Shown in pieces: positions 42,886-51,193 of a stretch of DNA of 64,000 nucleotides (positions within the stretch are counted from its first letter, which is position 1; the number at the start of each line of letters is the position of its first letter). The position numbers and the translations under genes were made by a program. The stretch covers positions 56,276 through 120,275 of the forward strand of contig JBDLJE010000001.1 of assembly GCA_039714575.1 (NCBI GenBank), in the 5' to 3' direction. The notes under the pieces are model-generated. The model was not told the origin of the DNA. It ran no database searches and was given only the letters and a program-made list of their open reading frames with translations. The DNA is from Sulfonitrofixus sp039714575. GTDB taxonomy: Bacteria > Campylobacterota > Campylobacteria > Campylobacterales > Sulfurimonadaceae.

Positions 42886-44218
42886 GATACAGCATGCACT
42901 GGCACTCTATCTAAACGGCAGTGAAGAGCATGACCTGCATGCGAGTGAGGTCGCTTACCTTCTTAAGAAGATCCGCAAAGATGATAAAGAGGAGTTCTTT
43001 TTATCGCTCTCGCGTATTCCGCAGGATGCGCGTGGAGATGTCCTTCTTGAACTGCCTGAAAAGCTTAAAGATGAGGCGATCAGCTTCTACTCGACCAAAG
43101 AACTTGCTGAAGCGATCGAAGGGCTGGAGTCGGACGATGCGACTGACCTTGTTCTGGATATTGACGAGTTTGATGAAGACAAGTCTGAAGCGGTTATTGC
43201 GCAGCTTGATGATGAAGATCGTGAAGAGATCGAACATCTCCTTCATTATGAAGAGGACCAAGCGGGTGCCTGGATGCAGATCGAGCTTTTTGATGCGATC
43301 TTGGATGAAAAGATCCAAACTGCGCGTGACCGTCTGAAGATTTTAAAAAGTTCCGGTGAGCTGGAAAATGTCCATCAGGTCTTTATCATCAACGAAGAGC
43401 GGCGACTGATCGCGACGATCCCCCTTGAAGATGTGATCCTTTTTGACTTTAACAAAACGTTTAGAGAGCAGTTGGAATCCAAAGAGTTCCGTTCGGTAGA
43501 AGCCACGGCAGATATTGAAGATGTTGCTTCGATGTTTGAGCAGTTCGACCTCTCGGTCTTGCCGGTAGTGGATCGACAAGGACACTTGGTAGGACGTATC
43601 ACCTCGGATGATATCTATGATGTCATCGAAGAGCGTGCAACCGACCAGATCTATAACCTGGCCGGTGTTAACGATGACGTTGAGCAGGAAGAGAACCTTT
43701 TAGGTATCTTTAAACAGCGGGCGTCTTGGCTCTTTATCAACCTGATCACGGCGATTTTAGCGTCGATCGTTATTGGGGTCTTTGATGCGACGATAGCTGC
43801 TTTTGTGCCGTTAGCTATTTTAATGCCGATCGTTGCTTCGATGGGTGGAAATGCAGGGACACAGACTCTGACCGTTATGGTACGTAAGATGGCCTTGGGT
43901 GACATTGATATGCTCAATGCCAGGCAGGCCGTTATTAAAGAGTTCCTTGTCTCACTGCTTAATGGCCTTATCTTCGCCGTTTTGATGGGGATTGTTGCTT
44001 ATATATGGTTTGACATTCCTAAACTTGGGCTGGTCATCGGTATGGCAATGGTCATCAACCTCCTGATCGCAGGTGCATTCGGAGCCCTGATCCCGCTGAT
44101 ATTAAAACGCATGAACATCGACCCTGCAGTCGGTTCTACAGTGCTGTTGACAACAGCTACGGATGTTTTCGGCTTTTTCAGTTTCCTGGGACTGGCCTCA
44201 CTGATCCTCATCAAATAA
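42866..44218 (+). CDS. mgtE: MgtE-family magnesium transporter
   Basis: 450 residues. N-terminal acidic superhelical domain (ESDDATDLVLDIDEFDED), two CBS domains (about 130-250, including LPVVDRQGHLVGRITSDDIYDVIEE) and five C-terminal membrane helices with the pore signature MPIVASMGGNAGTQTLTVMVR. In known MgtE proteins the cytosolic domain closes the channel when Mg2+ is high. The frame is open from 42836, but GGAGGG precedes ATG 42866. Confidence 0.94.
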   Translation: MQQYENEIQHALALYLNGSEEHDLHASEVAYLLKKIRKDDKEEFFLSLSRIPQDARGDVLLELPEKLKDEAISFYSTKELAEAIEGLESDDATDLVLDIDEFDEDKSEAVIAQLDDEDREEIEHLLHYEEDQAGAWMQIELFDAILDEKIQTARDRLKILKSSGELENVHQVFIINEERRLIATIPLEDVILFDFNKTFREQLESKEFRSVEATADIEDVASMFEQFDLSVLPVVDRQGHLVGRITSDDIYDVIEERATDQIYNLAGVNDDVEQEENLLGIFKQRASWLFINLITAILASIVIGVFDATIAAFVPLAILMPIVASMGGNAGTQTLTVMVRKMALGDIDMLNARQAVIKEFLVSLLNGLIFAVLMGIVAYIWFDIPKLGLVIGMAMVINLLIAGAFGALIPLILKRMNIDPAVGSTVLLTTATDVFGFFSFLGLASLILIK

Positions 44219-44236
44219 AAAAAGCTGCAGCTTTTT
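44219..44236 (+). terminator. Intrinsic terminator of mgtE
   Basis: AAAAAGC-TGCA-GCTTTTT, perfectly palindromic and flanked by A and T runs, starting at the base after the mgtE stop. Confidence 0.8.
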
Positions 44237-44279
44237 TAGGGTATTGATATCGCCTATAAGTAATCTTTCTCCTTTCCGA

Positions 44280-44285
44280 TATAAT
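44280..44285 (+). promoter_or_regulatory. -10 element of the NUDIX gene, implying a leaderless mRNA
   Basis: TATAAT ends six bases before the ATG, so transcription would start at or next to the start codon. No RBS is present between the mgtE terminator and the ATG. Confidence 0.55.
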
Positions 44286-44291
44286 AATTTC

Positions 44292-44861
44292 ATGTATAAA
44301 ATAGAAAATATCTCATTAGAACCCTGTAATGACTCAGCCTTTGTCAAGCTGGAACGGATGCACTACTCTCAAGGCGGCGAGAAGCGAACCTGGGATCTTG
44401 CCCAGGTCCATGACAGTGTAGCCATACTCATCTACCATAAAGGCAGAGGCGCTTTTGTCCTTGTCAAACAGTTCCGCCCGCCGGTCTACCTTAAAAACCG
44501 AGATGGATTTACCTATGAACTGTGCGCCGGAATTGTCGATAAAGAGATGTCACTTGTTAAGATCGCCCAAGAGGAGATAGAGGAGGAGACAGGCTACGCT
44601 GTGAGTGTTGATCGGATCAAGAAGATCACCTCGTTTTACACAGCTGTCGGTTTTGCAGGTGCCAAGCAAGAGCTCTATTATGTGGTCGTAGATGAGGCTG
44701 ACAAAATACATGAGGGTGGCGGTATAGATGTTGAGATGATAGAGGTTGTTTATCTGTCCATCGATAAAGCAAAGACGTTTATCTATGATGAGAAGACAGT
44801 TAAAACACCGGGTATCATGTTTGCGATGATGTGGTGGTTCAGCGAGATGAAAGTCGTTTAG
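44292..44861 (+). CDS. NUDIX hydrolase, NDP-sugar/ADP-ribose pyrophosphatase type
   Basis: 189 residues. NUDIX box AGIVDKEMSLVKIAQEEIEE (continuing ETGY) near residue 75-98; the LCAGIVDK-variant is that of the NUDT14/ADP-sugar diphosphatase group. The catalytic REUxEE residues read EEIEEE, with Glu in place of the usual Arg. It cleaves nucleoside diphosphate sugars to NMP plus sugar phosphate. ATG 44292 is chosen as it gives the usual N terminus; the open frame from 44244 overlaps the terminator/promoter region. Confidence 0.87.
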   Translation: MYKIENISLEPCNDSAFVKLERMHYSQGGEKRTWDLAQVHDSVAILIYHKGRGAFVLVKQFRPPVYLKNRDGFTYELCAGIVDKEMSLVKIAQEEIEEETGYAVSVDRIKKITSFYTAVGFAGAKQELYYVVVDEADKIHEGGGIDVEMIEVVYLSIDKAKTFIYDEKTVKTPGIMFAMMWWFSEMKVV

Positions 44862-44939
44862 AAAAAGCCAATTTCTTGGCTTTTTTAGACTTGGAACCAA
44901 AGTCGATATGCTTTGCATCGACGACGGAGACTTATGGTT
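44862..44939. terminator. Terminator hairpin plus structured downstream element (family 2, copy 2)
   Basis: AAAAAGCCAA-TTTC-TTGGCTTTTTT ends the NUDIX transcript. It is followed by GGAACCAAAG (44893-44902), a stem GTCGA..TGC-TTT-GCA..TCGAC with a 2-nt TA bulge, GACGG, and then GACTTATGGTTC, which can pair with GAACCAAAGTC as an outer stem. It fills the gap to the convergent TonB receptor gene. Same plan as 24768-24833 with different stem bases. Confidence 0.7.
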
Positions 44940-47039
44940 CTAGAACTGGTAGCTTGCGTTGACGTAGTAGTAACGTCCCGGTTCGTTCATCAGCATAACA
45001 TCACCGCCACCGTATAGCAGGGTAAGATCTTTATACGTATTTGATACGGCATAGGTTTTATCAAGTACATTATCAACACCAACTGCTAAGCCGAAACCGT
45101 TAGAGAGTCTGTGATCCACTTTTAGATTCATTATACCCCATGAAGAAAGTTCCTGTTCGCCGTTATCGCTATCGTAATTATTCCAGCTGCCGGCACCGAT
45201 AAATTCGACTGTCGCCGTATTCTCTTGATAATAGACATAGTTAAGAGCCACATTACCTTTAAACGGCGGGATCTCTGCCAGGTCTTTATCTGTCTGACCT
45301 GCAAGCGGCTCATCTTTCTGACCGCGCTGATAAGCGACACCGAAGTCAGCATAGAGGTTGTCAAAGGCATAGTAGCTACCTGAAATATCAAAACCGTAGA
45401 TCGTAGCATCAATGTTTTCAAATGCATTTTGCTCAAATGTTGTACTGTTTACTTGAACTTTTGGTGCTTTAGAGTTAAAATAGATATAGTCTTTCAACAT
45501 GCTGTAAAACAGTTTTGTTTTCAACGTAAAGCTTTTATAGCTGTTCTTCATACCCAGGTCGGCTTCATAGTTTATTGTCTGTTTTAGATCAGGTGTTCCA
45601 ACGATGACTTGTGCATTCTTTTCGACTGCATCTGCTCCTGATGGATTCATAGAAGAGTGGAAATAGAGCTCTCTAGCATCCGGTACGCGAGACGACTTTC
45701 CTACACCGCCGAAAAAACTCAGGTTTTCAGTTGTCTGATGGTTTGCAAAGATGTTGGCATTAAGAGCAGTATAGTGATTGTCTGGCTGCTCTGGAAGAAG
45801 AGGAACATCAGAGTTCGCAGGTTTGACGTTAGTGTCGTCGTAACGAAGGCCGTATTTGACGTTTAACGAAGAGAATTGTTGTTCCAGTTCTGCAAAAAAT
45901 GCCAGGTTGGTTGTGTCTACATCGTCCATGCTTTTTCGTTCAGCACCATTCAGTAGCGGCCAATCAGTTCCATTTTTAAAATAGATGCCATCCCAATTAC
46001 GGACACTGGCATCGAGGCCAAGGGTCATATCAAGATTATCGGTGAGTTCTGTAAGGTTTTTGAGTTTTGCACCTTGCATAGATGTTGTTAAGTGGCTGGT
46101 CATCTCTCCCATTGGACCTGTAGCAGCTACCCTGTACTTAGTCGACATCGGATGTTCAACATCAGAGTAGTAGTATTGAATATCAAGTTCTTTTGAGACG
46201 GTACCGATGTTACGGACAATGTACTCGGCAGTGTAGAGGTTTGAGTCGTCAAAAATTGCATCCATCTTGCTTGAAGGATAGAGGATGTCACTGCTGCGGT
46301 TCATCGTGTAGCCAAAACGAAGTTCCTGATCGTCGGTAATGTCAAAAAAGAGTTTTCCCATAAACGACTTTTTGCTGTAGGCTTGCATATCTCTATACTG
46401 GTCTTGCATAGCTGCTCCGGCAACTAAGGTAGGATCTGGACTGTTGGCAATATAGTTGTCAATTTGTTCAGCAAAATTATTGCCGTCGCCATCACGATAT
46501 TGTCCGCTTGACTCGTCTGAAGCACTTAGTAAAATTCTAAAATTTTCTGTACCGCCGCTGACGGATGCGGAGATTTTATTGTAGTCAAAACTGCCGGCAT
46601 TGAAGTTAAATGAGCCATGCACATCTTCTGTCGGCTCTTTGGTTTTGATCTTTACAGCCCCGCTGAGTGTTCCAAAGTTCTCAACGTCGTACGGCCCTTC
46701 GATGATCTCGATACTTTCGATGTTGTTGTTGACAATATGCGAGGTTGTCGGGTCCATACGGTTTGGACAGGCACCGCAGATCTTACCGTCATCGATAAGG
46801 ACATTGATGTTGTCTTTTTTCTGTCCGCGCAAGATGATGTCATTGGCAATACCGCTACGGCGTACCAGGGAGATACTAGGTACTTTTTTTGCAAGCGCTT
46901 CAGCAACATCGGCTGATTTGATCTCATGACCGCTCACACCCTCTAAAGTGGTGCTTTCAACCGAGATCGTATCGATCTCAACTTCTGCTGCATTAAGTAT
47001 GGCGGCACACGCCAGTGACAGGTAAACCAGTTTTTTCAT
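44940..47039 (-). CDS. TonB-dependent outer-membrane receptor, OprC/NosA-like (copper)
   Basis: 699 residues: signal peptide, plug domain (residues ~25-135) and a 22-strand-type barrel ending in Phe. The plug carries ICGACPNRMDPTTSHI with Cys91 and Met95. This CPN(R/H)MDP motif is characteristic of OprC and NosA, where the CxxxM pair binds copper. Copper uptake, for example for cytochrome oxidase or nitrous oxide reductase, is inferred. No TonB box is obvious. ATG 47039 has AGGA six bases upstream; the ATG two codons earlier overlaps the RBS. Confidence 0.88.
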   Translation of the reverse strand: MKKLVYLSLACAAILNAAEVEIDTISVESTTLEGVSGHEIKSADVAEALAKKVPSISLVRRSGIANDIILRGQKKDNINVLIDDGKICGACPNRMDPTTSHIVNNNIESIEIIEGPYDVENFGTLSGAVKIKTKEPTEDVHGSFNFNAGSFDYNKISASVSGGTENFRILLSASDESSGQYRDGDGNNFAEQIDNYIANSPDPTLVAGAAMQDQYRDMQAYSKKSFMGKLFFDITDDQELRFGYTMNRSSDILYPSSKMDAIFDDSNLYTAEYIVRNIGTVSKELDIQYYYSDVEHPMSTKYRVAATGPMGEMTSHLTTSMQGAKLKNLTELTDNLDMTLGLDASVRNWDGIYFKNGTDWPLLNGAERKSMDDVDTTNLAFFAELEQQFSSLNVKYGLRYDDTNVKPANSDVPLLPEQPDNHYTALNANIFANHQTTENLSFFGGVGKSSRVPDARELYFHSSMNPSGADAVEKNAQVIVGTPDLKQTINYEADLGMKNSYKSFTLKTKLFYSMLKDYIYFNSKAPKVQVNSTTFEQNAFENIDATIYGFDISGSYYAFDNLYADFGVAYQRGQKDEPLAGQTDKDLAEIPPFKGNVALNYVYYQENTATVEFIGAGSWNNYDSDNGEQELSSWGIMNLKVDHRLSNGFGLAVGVDNVLDKTYAVSNTYKDLTLLYGGGDVMLMNEPGRYYYVNASYQF

Positions 47040-47076
47040 TTTCATTCCTAAGTTATAACTTCTATAAGCTGCATGG

Positions 47077-47082
47077 ATTATA
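47077..47082 (-). promoter_or_regulatory. -10 element of the TonB receptor gene
   Basis: TATAAT on the minus strand, 37 bases before the start codon. GTGTTACATTA and GTGTTAATTTT, an imperfect direct repeat just upstream (about 47091-47112), could be a regulator site. Confidence 0.45.
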
Positions 47083-47159
47083 AAAAAAGAGTGTTACATT
47101 AGTGTTAATTTTTAGGAAAACAGAAATGATTTTTATAAGCAGGGTAGAAAAATATCTGT

Positions 47160-47165
47160 TATAAT
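47160..47165 (+). promoter_or_regulatory. -10 element of the 50-residue gene, implying a leaderless mRNA
   Basis: TATAAT seven bases before the ATG at 47173, with no RBS between, as at the NUDIX and alr genes. Confidence 0.45.
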
Positions 47166-47172
47166 TCGCCCT

Positions 47173-47325
47173 ATGAACAGATCAGACAAAATCAAACGTA
47201 TCACACTTATTTTTCTTGGCGCGCTCGCTTCGGGATATTTTATGTATAGCGGCTTTTCGCTTCTTATGACAGAAGAGAGTAAAGATGTAAATGCTTCGAG
47301 TGGTGTTATTCAACTTTCAAAGTGA
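47173..47325 (+). CDS. Small single-pass membrane protein of 50 residues
   Basis: Reads MNRSDKIKRITLIFLGALAS followed by GYFMYSGFSLLM and a short polar tail ending in IQLSK. A basic N terminus is followed by one membrane helix (about 9-31), so the N terminus is probably inside. It lies divergent from the copper-type TonB receptor, and the last 20 bases overlap the convergent agmatine deiminase end. I do not recognise it. The perfect -10 box right before the ATG and membrane topology support a real gene. Confidence 0.5.
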   Translation: MNRSDKIKRITLIFLGALASGYFMYSGFSLLMTEESKDVNASSGVIQLSK

Positions 47326-48334
47326 CCTGTGAAGGAAACTGCATCGTCACACAGTGCAGTGCGCCGTGTTGACGGATCAATACCGAACAATCTACACCGA
47401 TGATCTCTCTTTTTGGAAATGCTTTTTGAATGATAGCCAAGGCCTCTTTGTCATGGGGGTCGTTATAGGTCGGAACGATGACAGCACCGTTGACAATCAG
47501 AAAGTTGGCATAGGTAGCGGGCAGTCTCTCCTCTTCATAATAGATCGGATCGGTCATAGGTAAATCCACAAGATTAAAAGGCTTCTCCTCAAGATCCCGG
47601 AATGTCTGAAGCTCTTTTTCCATTTTGGAGAGTGCTTCAAAATGCTCATCCTCTTCATCTTGGCACTGAACATACAAAATGGTTTTTTCGTCTGCAAAAC
47701 GGGCTAAGGTATCGATATGGCTGTCGGTATCGTCACCGGCCAGGTAACCGTGATCAAGCCAGAGTACTTTTTGTGTTCCAAGGTTCTCATTTAAGATACT
47801 TTCTATTTCAAATTTTTGTGTCAGTTTCACATTGCGGTTTGGGTTAAGCAGGCACTCAGTCGTTGTGAGTAAGATGCCATCGCCATTGGATTCAATAGCA
47901 CCGCCTTCAAGAATAAAACGCTCTTTTTTATAGTCAGCCTCATAATATTTTGCGACCTTGGAGGTCAGGGCATTGTCTAAAGAGGCATCGAACTTGTTGC
48001 CCCAGCCGGTGAACGTAAAGTCGATTACGGTCGGCTTGCCATCATCGAGTACGGTAATACCGCTGCAGTCACGTGCCCAGGTGTCATCACTCTCTGCTTC
48101 TATAAAATAGATGTTTTTGGTGCTTGAGAAGTGGGTTTTGACTCTCTCAATATCGTCGCAGATGATCAGACACTTTTCAAACTTGGCAACAGCCGTGGCA
48201 ATGGCTACGAAGTTTTTTGAGGCCTCGTCAAGATAGGACGACCAGTCGCTCTTCTCATGGGGAAAGATGAGCTGTATAAAGGATTGTTGTTCAAATTCCG
48301 CAGGAAGTCGTTTTGTTATCTGATTTTCTTGCAC
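47306..48334 (-). CDS. Agmatine deiminase family protein
   Basis: 342 residues. Guanidino-group-modifying fold with DTWARDCSGI, LEGGAIESNGDG, CLLNPNRN, GYLAGDDTDSHID and the C-terminal QHGALHCVTMQ, whose Cys is the nucleophile. It converts agmatine to N-carbamoylputrescine and ammonia in polyamine synthesis; the partner N-carbamoylputrescine amidase is not seen. GTG start preceded by AAGGGTG. Confidence 0.9.
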   Translation of the reverse strand: MQENQITKRLPAEFEQQSFIQLIFPHEKSDWSSYLDEASKNFVAIATAVAKFEKCLIICDDIERVKTHFSSTKNIYFIEAESDDTWARDCSGITVLDDGKPTVIDFTFTGWGNKFDASLDNALTSKVAKYYEADYKKERFILEGGAIESNGDGILLTTTECLLNPNRNVKLTQKFEIESILNENLGTQKVLWLDHGYLAGDDTDSHIDTLARFADEKTILYVQCQDEEDEHFEALSKMEKELQTFRDLEEKPFNLVDLPMTDPIYYEEERLPATYANFLIVNGAVIVPTYNDPHDKEALAIIQKAFPKREIIGVDCSVLIRQHGALHCVTMQFPSQVTLKVE

Positions 48335-48366
48335 TCTATTTCACCCTTCACTTTACATTCTCTTGC

Positions 48367-48372
48367 TATAAT
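48367..48372 (+). promoter_or_regulatory. -10 element of alr, implying a leaderless mRNA
   Basis: TTGCTATAATCACGC, perfect TATAAT ending five bases before the ATG; no RBS is present in between. Confidence 0.55.
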
Positions 48373-48377
48373 CACGC

Positions 48378-49394
48378 ATGGCAACGATACGACTCAGCCG
48401 CAAGGCCTATTTTCATAATCTCGACATTATCGCACAAAAAGTTGGTGCAGTCTCTAAAATCGCAGTGGTCTTGAAAGACAACGCGTATGGACACGGCCTT
48501 CTTGAGATGGCACGACTCTCCAAAGAGTATGGCATCAGAGAAGCCGTCGTGCATAATCTCGATGAAGCTAACGAGATAAAAGAGTACTTTGAGAAGATCT
48601 TGGTTCTTGCCGGGTATGAGTACAGCGTTGATGCGAAGATGCATTATGCGATCAATGCACTTTCTCAGATAGAGAAGATGCCGCGTGGTACATCTGTTGA
48701 ACTTAAGGTCGACACGGGGATGCACCGTAACGGTGTTGCGATGGATGAATTGCAGAAGGCACTGTCTCAGATCAGTGAACAAGGGCTTCTCTTAAAAGGG
48801 GTCTTTACCCATAACCGCAGTGCAGACACCTTGAGCTCTGAGTGGTTCTGGCAGCGAAAAAACTTTGAAAAAGTAAAAGAGCAGGTCTCGGCTTTTCAAA
48901 AGAGGTATGGTTATGAAACACCGCGTTTTCACTCCGCTAACTCTGCTGCAACTTTTCGATTTCAAGAGTTTGACGAAGACCTTGTCCGGGTAGGGATAGG
49001 CGTTTACGGCTGTCTTGAGATGGACCTGACGCTGGAGCAGCCTGACCTGCAGCCGGTGATGACACTGACAGCACAAAGAATTGCGGCACGTACACTTCAT
49101 AAAGGTGAACATGTCGGTTACAACGCAACGTTCAGGGCTGAAAAAGAGATGACCGTCTCGACCTATGATGCAGGGTATGCGGACGGTCTGATCCGGGCGG
49201 CATCCAACAGCTATACAACACCGCAAGGTGAAGAGCTGCTCGGTCGGATCTCAATGGATAACAGCTCTTTTACAGGCGAAAGAGAAGAGTTGGTGATCTT
49301 TGAAGATGTGAACAGTTATGCGAAGGCAGCAGGAACAATTGGCTATGAGGTCTTAGCGGGTATGCATCCTGAGATAAAACGAGTAGTGACATAA
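48378..49394 (+). CDS. alr: Alanine racemase
   Basis: 338 residues, at the short end for the family. It makes D-alanine for peptidoglycan. The PLP lysine is Lys33 in VVLKDNAYGHG; the catalytic tyrosine is in GEHVGYNATF near residue 240, with ELKVDTGMHRNG, RVGIGVYG and GRISMDNSS also present. The start is fixed by the N terminus ATIRLSRKAYFHNL. Likely leaderless (see the promoter). Confidence 0.92.
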   Translation: MATIRLSRKAYFHNLDIIAQKVGAVSKIAVVLKDNAYGHGLLEMARLSKEYGIREAVVHNLDEANEIKEYFEKILVLAGYEYSVDAKMHYAINALSQIEKMPRGTSVELKVDTGMHRNGVAMDELQKALSQISEQGLLLKGVFTHNRSADTLSSEWFWQRKNFEKVKEQVSAFQKRYGYETPRFHSANSAATFRFQEFDEDLVRVGIGVYGCLEMDLTLEQPDLQPVMTLTAQRIAARTLHKGEHVGYNATFRAEKEMTVSTYDAGYADGLIRAASNSYTTPQGEELLGRISMDNSSFTGEREELVIFEDVNSYAKAAGTIGYEVLAGMHPEIKRVVT

Positions 49395-49400
49395 TATATG

Positions 49401-49430
49401 CCGTCATTCCTGCGAAATCAGGAATGACGG
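49401..49430. repeat. Perfect REP-like hairpin
   Basis: CCGTCATTCCTG (49401-49412), loop CGAAAT, CAGGAATGACGG (49419-49430): 12 bp with no mismatch, six bases after the alr stop. The GTCATTCC..GGAATGAC core is, as I recall, a dispersed intergenic palindrome in many bacteria. It may also end alr transcripts, though there is no T run. Confidence 0.65.
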
Positions 49431-49499
49431 GTTTGTGTGACACTGTGTGGCAATTTTAAGTATGCTCTTAAAAATCAAAAATTTATAATCGTAGCGAAG

Positions 49500-49961
49500 C
49501 TACTTAACTCTTCTTGTCATCCAGTAGTGCTTTTTCCAGTACGGATCATTAATGCTTGAGATAATAACGCCTTTACTTGTAGAGGCGTGCATAAAGTCCC
49601 CGTTTTGCAGGTAGATACCCACATGACGGGTGTTGTAACCTGTTTTGAAAAAGACCAGGTCACTGGTTTTGATGGTCGACCGCGATACTTTTTTGCCGTA
49701 GTTCGCTAACGATTTGGTCGTCCTTGGGATCTTCATGTTGAAGTTGTCTTTGAATGCTCTTTGAACAAAAGCCGAGCAGTCGATGCCGTTGGAGCCAAAA
49801 CCGCCTAACTTATAGGGGGTCCGATGCCATTTGTTATGGTAGGGATAGAGTTTGTCAAGGTCACCGTGGTTGACATGTTGTGAGGGTGAGCTGCTGCCTG
49901 CAGAACGGGTCGAACAGCCGCTGAATATTACCAATATAAGAAGAAAAAGTGTAAAACGCAT
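49500..49961 (-). CDS. NlpC/P60-family lipoprotein, probable peptidoglycan endopeptidase
   Basis: 153 residues from ATG 49961 (GAGG six bases upstream). Lipobox FSGC near residue 15; the NlpC/P60 catalytic Cys is in GIDCSAFVQRAF and the His in RHVGIYL, followed by FMHAS. It cleaves D-Glu-meso-DAP bonds in peptidoglycan stems. It is the last gene of the minus-strand run rsmG-PP0621-unknown-NlpC, each spaced 8-9 bp. Confidence 0.88.
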   Translation of the reverse strand: MRFTLFLLILVIFSGCSTRSAGSSSPSQHVNHGDLDKLYPYHNKWHRTPYKLGGFGSNGIDCSAFVQRAFKDNFNMKIPRTTKSLANYGKKVSRSTIKTSDLVFFKTGYNTRHVGIYLQNGDFMHASTSKGVIISSINDPYWKKHYWMTRRVK

Positions 49962-49969
49962 CGTTAGCC

Positions 49970-50362
49970 TCAATTGCTTATTTTAATGATCGCTTGGGCG
50001 AAGATCACCCCGTCGATCCCTTCGATGATCTTTTCGTCTAGATTCGTACCGCTCTGCAGCCGGCACAAGATCTTGGCGTCAAAAAGGTAGCTTTCGGCAA
50101 CATTTTGTGCCGATTTTGCCAGGTTCTCTTTAACAAGAATGTACTTTGCACCAAGATTATGCGCATAGACCACTTCACTCAGGTTAGCAGCTTCAAGTGC
50201 AAAAGAGAGACGGTTCTGCTGCATATGTTTGATGATGTCGAGGTTCTCCTCTCTGAAATGAATAAAGAGGGTGCTGTTGGCCGGCGTACGTTCGATCTCA
50301 TCGATCTCATCGATATGATAAAACGGTTCAAAGTCGATGTAAGGGTGGCCTAAAAGAAGCAT
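49970..50362 (-). CDS. Conserved hypothetical cytoplasmic protein
   Basis: 130 residues, no signal or membrane segment, strong RBS AGGAGG. Predicted alternating alpha/beta pattern (STLFIHFREENLDIIKHM; VVYAHNLGAKYILV; AKILCRLQSG; GVIFAQAII). No motif I recognise. Its tight spacing to the PP0621-type gene and the NlpC lipoprotein gene shows co-transcription only. Confidence 0.7.
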   Translation of the reverse strand: MLLLGHPYIDFEPFYHIDEIDEIERTPANSTLFIHFREENLDIIKHMQQNRLSFALEAANLSEVVYAHNLGAKYILVKENLAKSAQNVAESYLFDAKILCRLQSGTNLDEKIIEGIDGVIFAQAIIKISN

Positions 50363-50371
50363 GTTGACCTC

Positions 50372-50599
50372 CTACGCTTTGTCTCGACACTCTGTCGAGC
50401 AGTAGAACTTGCCTGAAGAGACAATGGCTTCATTCGTGCTGATATAGGTGCCGCAAGTCTCACACTCCACCATGGTCTCTTCTTCATCTTTTCTCTTTTT
50501 ATTCTCATGGCGCTCTTTAGTCAGAGGGGTGCTTTTTTTGATAAAGAAGAAGTAGACGGCAGCGATAACGGCGATAATAAGCAGTATTTTTAACAACAT
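50372..50599 (-). CDS. PP0621-family small membrane protein with zinc ribbon
   Basis: 75 residues: an N-terminal membrane helix (about 2-20) and a C-terminal treble-clef-like site CETCG...FYCSTEC, four cysteines that probably bind zinc. Length and layout match the PP0621 family, of unknown function, often next to rsmG in this phylum as far as I recall. RBS AAGGAG. Confidence 0.78.
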   Translation of the reverse strand: MLLKILLIIAVIAAVYFFFIKKSTPLTKERHENKKRKDEEETMVECETCGTYISTNEAIVSSGKFYCSTECRDKA

Positions 50600-50608
50600 G
50601 GGCTCTCC

Positions 50609-51184
50609 TTAGATCTCAATCATGAGATAGTGACGGTTTTGTGTCTGAATGATCTGGTGTTGAAGCGAAGCATCCACTTCGTCAAAAACACGCTCGCCTT
50701 TATAAAAAAGAAGTTTACTCCCTTTTGAGACAAAAGGGGCACTCAGTTTCATCAGCATCTTAGTCTCTGTCACCGCACGGGAAGTGACAAGGTCAATAGG
50801 CCGAGGCTCCAGCTCTTCAACACGGCAGTTGGCAACAGTGACATTTTTCAGTCCGAGATCGGCCTTGATAAACTGCAAAAAACTGGCGCGTTTTTGCAGG
50901 GGCTCACACAAGATGACCTCTGTCTCAGGCAGAGCAAAAGCGAGTATCATCCCCGGGAAACCGGCACCGGTACCGATGTCCAAAATCGTGTTGACCTTGG
51001 GTAGAAAAGAGACCGGAAAGACGGCGTCGTAGATGAACTTGTCTATCAGCTCCTCTTTTTTGGCGCCGGTCAGGTTGTGGATCTTGTTCCATTTTTTCAG
51101 ATGCTCTTTGTATCGTTTGACATACTCAAAAAACTGTTCATCAAGCGTGATGTTCTCTTTTAAAAGTTCTTCTTTTATATCCAT
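50609..51184 (-). CDS. rsmG: 16S rRNA (guanine-527-N7)-methyltransferase
   Basis: 191 residues. KWNKIHNLTG, then the SAM-binding motif ILDIGTGAGFPGMILAFALP and VTSRAVTE are typical of RsmG (GidB), which modifies the 530 loop of 16S rRNA. Shorter than the E. coli protein (207). No strong RBS at this ATG; it follows the OMP gene by 9 bp, so translation may be coupled. Confidence 0.92.
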   Translation of the reverse strand: MDIKEELLKENITLDEQFFEYVKRYKEHLKKWNKIHNLTGAKKEELIDKFIYDAVFPVSFLPKVNTILDIGTGAGFPGMILAFALPETEVILCEPLQKRASFLQFIKADLGLKNVTVANCRVEELEPRPIDLVTSRAVTETKMLMKLSAPFVSKGSKLLFYKGERVFDEVDASLQHQIIQTQNRHYLMIEI

Positions 51185-51193
51185 AAGGGTCTC

